Below are positions 35,141 to 43,308 of a stretch of DNA of 64,000 nt, piece by piece. The stretch is taken from contig CALKYE010000115.1 in NCBI GenBank assembly GCA_938003765.1, forward strand, positions 1 to 64,000. Direction: 5' to 3'. Within the stretch, counting starts at the first letter, position 1. Every line of letters begins with the position of its first letter. Origin of the DNA: an uncultured Planctomycetia bacterium. Lineage in GTDB: Bacteria; Planctomycetota; UBA1135; GCA-002686595. Position numbers and translations under genes: made by a program. A model generated the notes under the pieces. It was not told the origin of the DNA. It made no database searches and saw nothing but the letters and a program-made list of their open reading frames with translations.

Positions 35141-36274
35141 TCAACGCTGTGACGCGATCGCGACGACAGCGGCGCCGAGCGCCAACGCGAATAGGACGAC
35201 GAGCAGGATCTTGACCCACGACAGCGGCGCGCGTCCGTGCACCTTGCCGGTGACGCCGTGCACGAGCACGGGCCACGACTTCCCGCCGAAGCGGTAAGTG
35301 ACCGACCACATCGGCAGCAGCACGTGCTTCCAGCGCACGTCGTCGATGTCGTTGTGGACCTGCAGGTTGCGTTGCGTGTCGCCGGGCACGTCTCCGGCGC
35401 AGCGCTTGAGCTGCAGCGCTGCGATCTCGTCGCGCGCCGCGTTCCAAGCGCCCTCGAGGTCGAGCTGATACTCCTCGGCGACGAAGCCGGCGAGGTACTC
35501 CGGTCGATACGGAACGAGCTTGTGCGTGTCGTACGGGCCCAGCGCGCGAGCGAGGTCGCGGCTGACTCCGCGCGAAGCGTGGATCAACAGATCGTCGTAG
35601 CGGTCGTCGCGCTTGCCCCAGGCCGGAACCCAGCGGATCTTGCGCACCCGACGCGGCTGCATCGAGGTGCGTCCGTTGCGAGTCACGGGGACCATCACCG
35701 TGACGTAGTAGTAGTAGCCGGCATCGGCGGACCACTGCGAGCGCACGCGCGCGTCGAAGGTCCAGTACGGGACGTACACGCCGACGGCGTCGAAGCCGCG
35801 CACGCTCTTCAGCGCGTTCGGACGGAACCACAGCCCGCCGAGCCAGCGGCGGAAGTTCTGTTCGACGGACGCGCGCCCCACGTCGAGCGGGAGGATCGAC
35901 TCCGGTCGGATGAGGTTGCGGTTGGCCTCCTGCGGCAGGACGTTGGCCGAGCCGCAGAACGGACACAGCGTCGCGGTGCGAACGTCGGCCAGCTCGACGG
36001 TCGCGGCGCAATTGGCGCAGCGCAGCGCGCGTGGATCGCCGCCGAGTCCGCGCGCGGCGGCGCCGGCGTCCTCGAGCGCGCGCTCCACGATCTGGCCGTC
36101 CGCGCGCGGCACGGCTCGCGTGGCGCCGCAGTGCTCGCAGCCGAGCGCGTCCGTGTCGGGGTTCCAAGTGAGCTTGGCCCCGCACTCCGCGCAGGGGAAG
36201 TCGACCTGGGTCGCCACAGGCGCGTCGGTTTCGGGTGCGGACTCGTCGCCGGACGGAGTGTCGGTGGGGGACAA
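35141..36274 (-). CDS. Zinc-ribbon membrane protein (YdjG-like)
   Basis: The 377-residue product has four CxxC pairs in its first ~110 residues (FPCAECGAK, GCEHCGAT, RCANCAAT, LCPFCGSA), forming two TFIIB-type zinc ribbons. A mixed beta domain (about 130-345) is rich in aromatic residues (GVYVPYWTFDARVRSQW, YYYYVTVMVPV), and a C-terminal membrane helix (VKILLVVLFALALGAAVVAIA) anchors it. This matches the zinc-ribbon proteins that accompany SPFH 'virion core'-type proteins, such as YdjG and YdjI of Bacillus subtilis. The SPFH gene lies divergently 184 bases away. The most upstream start is a TTG at 36274; a GTG at 36217 is an alternative. Confidence 0.75.
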   Translation of the reverse strand: MSPTDTPSGDESAPETDAPVATQVDFPCAECGAKLTWNPDTDALGCEHCGATRAVPRADGQIVERALEDAGAAARGLGGDPRALRCANCAATVELADVRTATLCPFCGSANVLPQEANRNLIRPESILPLDVGRASVEQNFRRWLGGLWFRPNALKSVRGFDAVGVYVPYWTFDARVRSQWSADAGYYYYVTVMVPVTRNGRTSMQPRRVRKIRWVPAWGKRDDRYDDLLIHASRGVSRDLARALGPYDTHKLVPYRPEYLAGFVAEEYQLDLEGAWNAARDEIAALQLKRCAGDVPGDTQRNLQVHNDIDDVRWKHVLLPMWSVTYRFGGKSWPVLVHGVTGKVHGRAPLSWVKILLVVLFALALGAAVVAIASQR

Positions 36275-36458
36275 GGAAAGGCCTTCGCAGCGTGCGCAGG
36301 AATCGCGGGCTGCTCGCTAACCCGCGTCGAGCAGACCGTTACCCTAGCGCCGATTGGTCGAAGCACGCGGGCTCTCGCGGCCGTGCATGGCGCCGGCAGC
36401 GAGGAGCGCCGAGAGCTTCGCCAGGTTGGATACTCGAACGATCAGGAGCAACGAGCCC

Positions 36459-37544
36459 ATGGGAGTGATGGACTGGATCAAGCGCGGTGTTGGCGAACTG
36501 ATGATCGCGCGCCCCGACGAGGCCAAGAACTTCGTCGTGTGGAAGCACCCCGACCCGACGATCCCGATGAAGTCGCAGCTCACGGTCGAGTCCGACGAGC
36601 GCTGCGTCTTCTTCCGCGACGGCAAGGTGGTCGCGACTCTGGGGCCCGGTCGGCACACGCTCGACAGCGCCAACCTGCCGTTCCTGTCGAACCTCGTCGA
36701 CTCGTTCACCGGCGGCCGCGTGCTCATCGCCGAGGTCTTCTTCGTCACGACGCGCGACTTCACCGGCCTCAAGTTCGGCGGTCGCATCGGCGCGGTCGAG
36801 GACCCCAAGAGCGGCGTGCCCGTCGAAACGATGGTCCACGGCGAGTTCTCGTTCCGCGTGACCTCGCCCGAGGCGTTGGTCGTCGGTCTGGCGGGGATGG
36901 GGCGTCAAGAAGCCGATCCCGTCGGGCCGTGGATGCGCGAGCAGGTGCTCAAGGTGATCCGCGACCGGATCGCCGAGCTGATCGTGCGCAACAAGTGGCC
37001 GCTGCTGGACGTCACGAGCGGCGCCTACACCGAGGAGCTCGAGAAGTCCGTGCTCGAGGGCATGGCCGGCCACGTGTCGAGCTACGGCGTGATGATTCCG
37101 CGCCTGGGCAACTTCGTGATCGCGATCAACGAGGCGGACGCCGCCAACCTCAAGAAGCTGTACACCGACGCGGCGTACCTGCGCGCGGTCGGCGGGGTCG
37201 ACGCCTTCCAGCGGTTCGCCGCCGGTAAGGCGATGCTCGGGGCGGGCGAAGGCATGGCCAAGGGAGGCGGCGGCGAGGGGGGCGGCGGGTCCGGCCTGCT
37301 CGGCGGCGCCGGTCTGGGCGTGGGCCTTGGAATGGCGCAGATGCTGATGGGGGCGCAGTCCGCTGCCGCGCAAGGGGCGCCCGCTGCTGCGGGGGCTCCG
37401 GCGCCGTCACCTGCTGGCGCGGCAGGGGGCGGGGCGGCTCCTGCCGCTGGCGCAGCGGCGGGCGCCGCGTTCTGCACTTCCTGCGGCGCGGCGTTCGCCA
37501 AAGACGCCCGCTTCTGCGGGCAGTGCGGGGCCAAACGAAGCTGA
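36459..37544 (+). CDS. SPFH-domain protein with C-terminal zinc ribbon (YdjI-like)
   Basis: The ATG at 36459 follows AGGAG (36445-36448 region). The 361-residue product has an N-terminal segment MDWIKRGVGELMIARPDEAK, then a band-7/SPFH domain (about 20-235) with VWKHPDPTIPMKSQLTVES, CVFFRDGKV and HGEFSFRVTSPEALV. A Gly/Ala/Pro-rich low-complexity linker (about 255-335) joins it to a terminal zinc ribbon (FCTSCGAAFA, FCGQCGAKRS). This is the layout of 'SPFH/virion core protein' YdjI, which forms membrane-associated assemblies. It is followed by a strong terminator. With the divergent zinc-ribbon membrane protein it probably forms an envelope-stress or membrane-organisation module; no PspA gene is nearby. 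Confidence 0.85.
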   Translation: MGVMDWIKRGVGELMIARPDEAKNFVVWKHPDPTIPMKSQLTVESDERCVFFRDGKVVATLGPGRHTLDSANLPFLSNLVDSFTGGRVLIAEVFFVTTRDFTGLKFGGRIGAVEDPKSGVPVETMVHGEFSFRVTSPEALVVGLAGMGRQEADPVGPWMREQVLKVIRDRIAELIVRNKWPLLDVTSGAYTEELEKSVLEGMAGHVSSYGVMIPRLGNFVIAINEADAANLKKLYTDAAYLRAVGGVDAFQRFAAGKAMLGAGEGMAKGGGGEGGGGSGLLGGAGLGVGLGMAQMLMGAQSAAAQGAPAAAGAPAPSPAGAAGGGAAPAAGAAAGAAFCTSCGAAFAKDARFCGQCGAKRS

Positions 37545-37553
37545 ATGGGAGCC

Positions 37554-37587
37554 GGGGGCCGCGCGTGGAAAGTGCTCGGCCCCCTTT
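37554..37587 (+). terminator. Rho-independent terminator after the SPFH gene
   Basis: GGGGGCCG (37554-37561) pairs perfectly with CGGCCCCC (37577-37584) over a 15-base loop, followed by TTT. It starts ten bases after the SPFH stop. Confidence 0.65.
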
Positions 37588-37811
37588 CGCACGGTGAAGC
37601 CTGTGGTACGTTTTTGTACGAGGTGGCGTTCGAGCGTTGTCCCGCGCGGACCGCGTTGCGAACGAAACCCCGTCCAGGGGGGAACCCTTGGACGCGCTCT
37701 GCTCTCCAACAACTACGGCCAGACTCCCGAGGGCAGCGCTCCGCGCGTCGAGGCGCGACTTCGGGGAGTTCCAGGTTCTCTCCCTTCACTCTACTTTTCA
37801 GGAGAAAGTAC

Positions 37812-39233
37812 ATGCTTCGTTCGTCTCTGATCGTCGCCGCCGCCGGCTTGCTTTGCGGCGTCGGCACGGCTCAACAGCAGATCAGCCCCAGCGACATTCA
37901 CGCTGTTCCGGGCCAGATCAAGCACGCCGGCACCTACGACGTGACCATGAAGCGCTGGCTCAGCAAGGACCGCGCTGAAGCGGCCCGCGCGAGCACGCTG
38001 ATGGTGTACGACAACACCTGCACGTGGACTGGCGGCGCGTTCTACACCGGCACGGGCGACTGCGAAGACTACTTCGGCGACGGTCGCATCCCCGGCGGCG
38101 TCGGCAACTCCAACAACCCGCTCGGATCCACGACCGACAACCTGATCAACTTCTTCGAGTTCGGCTACTGCACGGCCGTCCTCACGGGCGCGGTTGACAT
38201 CAAGGTCGGCTTCTACGACTCGCTCGGCGGCGTGTGCCTCGGCGCGATCGCCCCGACCCCGCCGGCCCTGTCCACGCAGGCCAACGGCTACTTCGACTTC
38301 GGCGCAGGCGCGGGCTTCCCGCTCCCCGGCGCCACCACCGCGGGCGTCCTCGCCTGCTGGCTGGTGAACTTCACCAACTTCGGCTTCTGCCTCCAGTCGG
38401 ACGCGGACGGCTTCTTCGACAACTCGGCCGCCCTCGACAACTTCAACTGGTCGTTCGAGATGGAGAACCCCTCGGGCGCGCCGGCCAACGGCATCATCCT
38501 CTCGGGTGAGCCGGGCACCTCGCCCGTCGGTGGCTGCACCTACAACATCCCCTGCGGCACGGACGCCCTCGGCGGCAACCCCTGCGGTCACGGCCTGGGC
38601 CAGGACGACGCGTTCTGGGTCAACGTCGACAACGACCTCACGGGCGACGGCACGAACACTGGCGTGGCGTGCGTGAGCGCTCCCGGCGGTGGTTCGGGCT
38701 GCTACTGGTTCGGTGGTCACCCGGGTAACCCGTACGCCGGCTTCTACATGAAGATCGGCTCGGCTGGCGAGTGCGCCGGCTGCGACGGCAACCCGGTCAA
38801 CTACTGCACCGCTGGCACCACGACCAACGGCTGCCTCGCGACCCTGTCGCTCACCAGCGGCGTGCCTTCGCCCAAGCCGACGGCCGGCCCGGCGATCATC
38901 ACCGCCTCGAACGTCGAAGGTCAGAAGCAAGGCCTGATCTTCTTCGGTTACAACCAGACCGCGACCCCGTGGGGCCTCGGCAGCTCGAGCTTCCTGTGCG
39001 TCAAGTCGCCCACGCAGCGCGCTCCGGTCGGCAACTCGGGCGGCACGTTCGCTCAGTGCGACGGCGCCCTCTCGGCTGACCTGAACGCCCTGGTCCAGCT
39101 CGGCGGCGGCTCGCTGCTCGGCAGCCAAGTGTTCGCCGGTACGGTCGTCAACGCCCAGGCTTGGTTCCGCGATCCGCCGGCGCCGAAGTCGACCTCGCTG
39201 TCGAACGGCCTGTCGGTCACGTTCTGCCCCTGA
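37812..39233 (+). CDS. Secreted protein with conserved C-terminal module
   Basis: The ATG at 37812 has a good ribosome site (AGGAGA, 37798-37804) and begins a signal peptide (MLRSSLIVAAAGLLCGVGTA, cut before QQQ). The 473-residue product has no recognised N-terminal domain: the middle (about 50-325) is rich in Asn, Gly, Phe and Cys. The last ~144 residues form the module shared with the 55155 and 59711 proteins: YCT...NGC, GQKQGLIFFGYNQ, SFLCVKSPTQR, a CDG and the tail NAQAWFRDPPAPKSTSLS. Codon choice here is less extreme at some positions (more AAC, TTC, GTC), the leader is long (267 bases) and strong terminators flank it, all suggesting high expression. Likely a surface or exoprotein. Confidence 0.8.
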   Translation: MLRSSLIVAAAGLLCGVGTAQQQISPSDIHAVPGQIKHAGTYDVTMKRWLSKDRAEAARASTLMVYDNTCTWTGGAFYTGTGDCEDYFGDGRIPGGVGNSNNPLGSTTDNLINFFEFGYCTAVLTGAVDIKVGFYDSLGGVCLGAIAPTPPALSTQANGYFDFGAGAGFPLPGATTAGVLACWLVNFTNFGFCLQSDADGFFDNSAALDNFNWSFEMENPSGAPANGIILSGEPGTSPVGGCTYNIPCGTDALGGNPCGHGLGQDDAFWVNVDNDLTGDGTNTGVACVSAPGGGSGCYWFGGHPGNPYAGFYMKIGSAGECAGCDGNPVNYCTAGTTTNGCLATLSLTSGVPSPKPTAGPAIITASNVEGQKQGLIFFGYNQTATPWGLGSSSFLCVKSPTQRAPVGNSGGTFAQCDGALSADLNALVQLGGGSLLGSQVFAGTVVNAQAWFRDPPAPKSTSLSNGLSVTFCP

Positions 39234-39241
39234 TCGTTCGA

Positions 39242-39257
39242 GCCCGCTTCGGCGGGC
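39242..39257 (+). terminator. UUCG-capped hairpin after the secreted protein gene
   Basis: GCCCGC-TTCG-GCGGGC (39242-39257) forms an extra-stable C(UUCG)G tetraloop eight bases after the stop codon. It lacks a T-tract, so it may act as a 3' stabiliser as much as a terminator. Confidence 0.5.
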
Positions 39258-39295
39258 CTGACGTGGCGCTCGACCCACACGGTCGAAGCGCGTGA

Positions 39296-39337
39296 GAAAA
39301 GCGCGGCGCACCTCCAACGAGGGGCGCCGCGCTCTTT
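39296..39337 (+). terminator. Second terminator hairpin
   Basis: AGCGCGGCGC (39300-39309) pairs perfectly with GCGCCGCGCT (39324-39333), preceded by GAAAA and followed by CTTTCG. With A-rich and T-rich flanks it could work on either strand. It lies between the secreted protein and the permease gene. Confidence 0.65.
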
Positions 39338-39419
39338 CGTGTCCGGGGGCTCGCGGCGCGGCGCACGAGCGGCGAGCGCTCGAGGAGTCGCCGCGTTCGC
39401 GCGCTACGCTGGCTCGCGC

Positions 39420-40811
39420 ATGAGTGCTCCCCCGGCGCGCGACGCGCAGTCGTCTCCTGGTCAGTTGCGTCGCGTGCTCGGCTGCCTCGACGTAACCATG
39501 CTGGTGATGGGCTCCATCATCGGCGCCGGGGTGTTCAACACTCCGCAGGCCATTGCTGCTGCGATGGGATCGCTGTGGGGCGTGCTGGCGATCTGGGTCT
39601 TCGGCGGGTTGGTCGCGCTGACGGGGGCGCTCGTCTTCGCGGAGCTGGGCGGAATGATGCCGCGCGCCGGAGGCGAGTACGTCTTCGTTCGCGCCGGCGC
39701 GGGGCCGCTCGCGGCCTTCCTGTTCGGATGGATCTCGCTCACGGCGATCATCTCGAGCGCGATCGCGTTCGTCGCGCGAGTGTTCGTCGAGCATCTCGGC
39801 ACGTTGCTCGAGGTCGCCGGACTCGAGCCCTTCGCGGAGCCGACGCGCAGAGCGCTCGCGCTTGCGTTGATCGCGCTGCTGTGCCTCGTCAACGCGCGCG
39901 GCGCTCGCGCCGGTGCGAGCCTGCAGAACGCTGCGATGGCCGCGAAGATCCTGGGGATCATGATCTTCGTCGGGCTCGCGGCGGCCGCGGCGCTCGGTTG
40001 GTTGACGCCGCGCGTCCCGCCGACCTCGCAAGCGCTGGGCGCCAGCACGTGGGACTGGGACGGCGTCGGCGCGGCCCTGTTCGGGATCCTGTTCACGTAC
40101 GGCGGGTGGCAGAACGTCGCCTCGGTCGCCGGTGAGATTCGCGACCCGGGCCGCAATCTGCCGCTGGGCACGTTGCTCGGGACCGCAGCGGTGGTGTTGC
40201 TTTACCTGGCGCTGAATCTCGCGTTGGTGACGGTGCTGGGCGTCGATGGAGTCGCAGCGACGCGCACGCCGGTCGCGAGCGCCGCGGGCGCGCTGGTCTC
40301 GTGGGGCGAGCCGCTCGTCGCGGGCCTGGTGATGCTGTCGACCTTCGGCATCACGCAGGCGCTGCTGATGCTCGCGCCGCGCATCTACTTCGCGATGGCG
40401 CAAGACGGCGTGTTCTGGCCCATGTTCGGCCGCGTCCACCCGCGCTGGGGCACTCCGGTCGCGGCCATCGTGCTGCAGGGGCTGTTCGCCGCGGGCCACC
40501 TGTTCCTGGCGGACAACCTCGGCGAACTCGTCGAGGTGTGCTCGATCTGCGATTGGGTGTTCTTCGTGCTGTGCGGCGTCACGCTGTTCGTGCTGCGCCG
40601 CCGCGCGCCCAACGCCGAGCGTCCCTATCGCGCCTGGGGCTATCCATGGCTTCCCGGTGTGTTCGTGCTGGCCTCTGGCGCCTCGCTCGTGCGCATGGCG
40701 ATGAGCGCCCAGCTCTCGCCCCTGCTCCAGGCCGCCGGGCTGTTCGCGCTCGGCTTGGTCCTCTACTTCGTCTGGCGCCGCCGCTCACCAGCGACGCGCG
40801 ATGCGCAGTAG
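39420..40811 (+). CDS. APC-family amino-acid permease
   Basis: The ATG at 39420 begins a 463-residue transporter with twelve predicted helices. Helix 1 carries the substrate-binding break VMGSIIGAGVFNTPQAIA, helix 2-3 has FGGLVALTGALVFAELGGMMPRAGGEYVFVR in successive pieces, and helix 6 has FGILFTYGGWQNVASVAGEI. These are hallmarks of the APC superfamily (LAT/AAT type). It probably imports or exchanges amino acids. The frame is open for 81 bases upstream, but without family similarity. A TACGCT box nine bases upstream hints at a very short leader. Its last 27 bases overlap the 3' end of the convergent GGDEF-EAL gene. Confidence 0.9.
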   Translation: MSAPPARDAQSSPGQLRRVLGCLDVTMLVMGSIIGAGVFNTPQAIAAAMGSLWGVLAIWVFGGLVALTGALVFAELGGMMPRAGGEYVFVRAGAGPLAAFLFGWISLTAIISSAIAFVARVFVEHLGTLLEVAGLEPFAEPTRRALALALIALLCLVNARGARAGASLQNAAMAAKILGIMIFVGLAAAAALGWLTPRVPPTSQALGASTWDWDGVGAALFGILFTYGGWQNVASVAGEIRDPGRNLPLGTLLGTAAVVLLYLALNLALVTVLGVDGVAATRTPVASAAGALVSWGEPLVAGLVMLSTFGITQALLMLAPRIYFAMAQDGVFWPMFGRVHPRWGTPVAAIVLQGLFAAGHLFLADNLGELVEVCSICDWVFFVLCGVTLFVLRRRAPNAERPYRAWGYPWLPGVFVLASGASLVRMAMSAQLSPLLQAAGLFALGLVLYFVWRRRSPATRDAQ

Positions 40812-42548
40812 GTTCTGGCAGACCGCGCCGTCGACGGGCTTCGAGAAGAAGTAGCCCTGCGCGAAATCACAGCCGACATCGCGCAGCAGTTGGAGCTGAT
40901 CGGCGGTCTCGACGCCCTCGGCGATCACCTGTTTGCCGAGGTTGCGACCGATCATCACGATCGCCCGCACGATGCGCGCGTCGTCGCCGTCGATGGCGCG
41001 CTCGACTCCCAGGTGCTGCACGAACGAGCGGTCGATCTTGAGCGCGTCGATGGGGAAGCGCTGCAGGTACGAGAGCGACGAGTAGCCGGTCCCGAAGTCG
41101 TCGATCGAGAGCCGCACGCCGAGTTGCTTGAGGCGCTTGAGCGTGGACGCCGCCGCCTCCGGGTGTTCGAGGATCGCGCTCTCGGTGATCTCGAGCTGGA
41201 GCAACTCCGCCGGCAGGCCCGTGTCGGCGAGCACTTCCGCGATCACCGCCGCCAAGTCGGGCTGCGAGAGCTGCTTGCTGGAGAGGTTGACGCTCAGGCC
41301 GCAGGCCGTCGCGCCCGACTTGTTGCGCCAGCGATTCGCCTCACTGCAGGCCTCGCGCAGCACCCAGCGGCCGAGCGGCTGGATCAAGCCGGTCTCCTCC
41401 GCGACGGGGATGAATTCGGAAGGATCGACCAGACCGCGCTCGGTCGAGCGCCAGCGCGCCAGCGCCTCCACGCTGCTGATCACGCCCGAGCCCAGCGCGA
41501 CGATCGGCTGGTACTGGACGAACATCTCGTTGCGCTCGACGGCGCGACGCAACTCCGCCTCGATCTGGAGCTGGCGCAGCACGTGCGCGTGCATCGCCGT
41601 GTCGAACAGCGCGTGCCGCGCGCGACCGTGGGCCTTCGCGCGGTACATCGCCGTGTCGGCGTCGCGCAGCACGTCCTCGGGACGCTGGTAGCCCGTCGTC
41701 GAGCAGGCGATGCCGATCGACGAGCTGATGAAGATCTCCTGCCCGCCGATGTCGAACGGCGCGGAGAGTTCCTTCTGGATGCGCTCGGCGACGGTGGTGG
41801 CGTCGGAGATGTCCTTGATGTCGTCGAGCAGCACGGTGAACTCGTCGCCGCCCAGGCGCGCCACGCTGTCGCCGGGCCGCAGCGAGATCTCGAGTCGTCG
41901 CGCGACCATCACCAGCAACCGGTCGCCGGCCATGTGCCCGAGGCTGTCGTTGATGACCTTGAAGCGGTCGACGTCGAGGAACAGCACCGCGAAGGCGTAG
42001 TCCTTGCGCCGCGTGGCCCGTCGCAGCGCGTGGCGCAGACGGTCGAGGAACAGCGCGCGGTTGGGCAGGTTGGTCAGCGGGTCGTAGAAGGCGCGGTGCG
42101 CGAGCTGCTCCTCGGCGACCTTGCGGTGCGTGACGTCGGTCAGCGACCCGCCGAACTCGAGCGCCTTGCCGTGCTCGTCGCGCGCGGCGAGCCCGCGGCA
42201 CACCACCCAGCGGTACACGCCGGTCTCGTGCATCACGCGGTGCTCGTTCTCGAAGTGGCTGGTCAGCCCCTCGAGGTGGGCCCGCAGCGCGGAGAGCACG
42301 CGCTCGCGCTCCTCGGGGTGGATGCGGTCGACCCACTCGTTGATGTTGTTCTCGATCTCGTGCTCGGCGTAGCCCAGGAGCTCCTTCCAACGCGGCGAGA
42401 AGCGCACCTTGTCGTTGGCGATGTCCCAGTGCCACAGCCCGTCGTTGGCGGCGTGCTCGACCAGGGCGTAACGGCGGCGCTCGGCCGCGAGCGCATCGCG
42501 CAGATCGCGGTCGTCCTGCACGCTGAGAATGGGGGGGCTTTCGCTCAT
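40785..42548 (-). CDS. PAS-GGDEF-EAL cyclic-di-GMP signalling protein
   Basis: The 587-residue protein has a PAS/PAC sensor (about 28-145, with DGLWHWDIANDKVRFSPRW and the closing GGSLTDVTHRKVAEEQ). A GGDEF cyclase domain follows (about 155-320, DPLTNLPNRALFLDRL and an intact RLGGDEFTVLL), then an EAL phosphodiesterase domain (about 330-585). The EAL motif reads VEALARWRS, with downstream NLSSKQL, EITESAIL and DDFGTGYSSLSYL all present. Both active sites look complete, so it may make or degrade cyclic-di-GMP depending on the PAS input. There is no membrane segment. It is preceded by a methyltransferase gene 82 bases away. Confidence 0.95.
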   Translation of the reverse strand: MSESPPILSVQDDRDLRDALAAERRRYALVEHAANDGLWHWDIANDKVRFSPRWKELLGYAEHEIENNINEWVDRIHPEERERVLSALRAHLEGLTSHFENEHRVMHETGVYRWVVCRGLAARDEHGKALEFGGSLTDVTHRKVAEEQLAHRAFYDPLTNLPNRALFLDRLRHALRRATRRKDYAFAVLFLDVDRFKVINDSLGHMAGDRLLVMVARRLEISLRPGDSVARLGGDEFTVLLDDIKDISDATTVAERIQKELSAPFDIGGQEIFISSSIGIACSTTGYQRPEDVLRDADTAMYRAKAHGRARHALFDTAMHAHVLRQLQIEAELRRAVERNEMFVQYQPIVALGSGVISSVEALARWRSTERGLVDPSEFIPVAEETGLIQPLGRWVLREACSEANRWRNKSGATACGLSVNLSSKQLSQPDLAAVIAEVLADTGLPAELLQLEITESAILEHPEAAASTLKRLKQLGVRLSIDDFGTGYSSLSYLQRFPIDALKIDRSFVQHLGVERAIDGDDARIVRAIVMIGRNLGKQVIAEGVETADQLQLLRDVGCDFAQGYFFSKPVDGAVCQNLLRIARRW

Positions 42549-42630
42549 GTTCGTCGACAGCGAGCGACGGCGCGGACAAAAGTAACGGCGGAGCGGCGTC
42601 GAGCAAGCGCTCGCGTCGGCGATCTTCGCC

Positions 42631-43308
42631 TCACGACGCTCGCGTGAAGCGCGCGCGCCAGTGGCGCGTCGGCGGATCGTCGGCGGTCGTGATGTCGGCG
42701 AACTCGCTCTGCGTCAGGCCGAACTCAGCGAACCGCTCCAGCTCCGGTCGGGTCAGCGGCCAGGGAAGTTCGCCCGGCGGATCGGTGAGTTCGCGCGCGC
42801 GAGAGATCGCCAGCAGGTGGCCGCCCGGCGCCAGTGTCGAGGCCATGGCCGCCATGCCCGTCGCTCGGAGCTCCGCGGGCAGCGCCTGCAGCGTGTAGAT
42901 CTCCAGCACGAAGTCGAACGCGCCGACCCACTCGCGTGGCAGCGCCAGAAGGTCGCCGACCTCGTAGCGCACCGAGCTGGCGGGCCAGAGCCTGCGGCAC
43001 CACTCGACCGCCGTCGGCGCGATGTCGAACGCGCACACCGCGGCGCCGGCTCGCGCGAGTTCCTCGGCGTCCTCGCCCAAGCCGCAGCCGACGACGAGCG
43101 CGCGCCGACCCGAGACGAGCGCGCGGTGCTCGGCGAGCCACTCGACGAGCAGCGGATGGCCCTCGCGGTCGGCCCAGGGCACGTTGGAGAGCTCGCCCGA
43201 GGCCTGCTGGTAGAGCTGTTCGAACCAGCCCGTCGCGTCACCGCGCGCGATCGACGCGCGGGCCAACGCGCGCGCCCGCTCGCGCGCCTGATAGCGCTTT
43301 GCGTCCAT
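42631..43308 (-). CDS. SAM-dependent methyltransferase
   Basis: The 225-residue protein starts at ATG 43308, sharing one base with the stop of the thioredoxin-like gene (TGATG). It has a class I methyltransferase fold: RRALVVGCGLGEDAEELARAG is motif I, AVCAFDIAPTAVEWC holds the acidic residue that binds ribose, and VGAFDFVLEIYTLQALP is motif IV/post. The N-terminal WFEQLYQQASGELSNVPWAD resembles thiol or small-molecule methyltransferases of the TPMT/UbiE-like group. The substrate is not evident. It is the fourth gene of the CHAD-SixA operon. Confidence 0.85.
   Translation of the reverse strand: MDAKRYQARERARALARASIARGDATGWFEQLYQQASGELSNVPWADREGHPLLVEWLAEHRALVSGRRALVVGCGLGEDAEELARAGAAVCAFDIAPTAVEWCRRLWPASSVRYEVGDLLALPREWVGAFDFVLEIYTLQALPAELRATGMAAMASTLAPGGHLLAISRARELTDPPGELPWPLTRPELERFAEFGLTQSEFADITTADDPPTRHWRARFTRAS

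Noticed and set aside
37606..37619. GTAC-GTTTTT-GTAC inverted repeat in the leader of the 37812 gene
   Set aside because: A four-base palindrome is expected by chance and too short to claim an operator or terminator.
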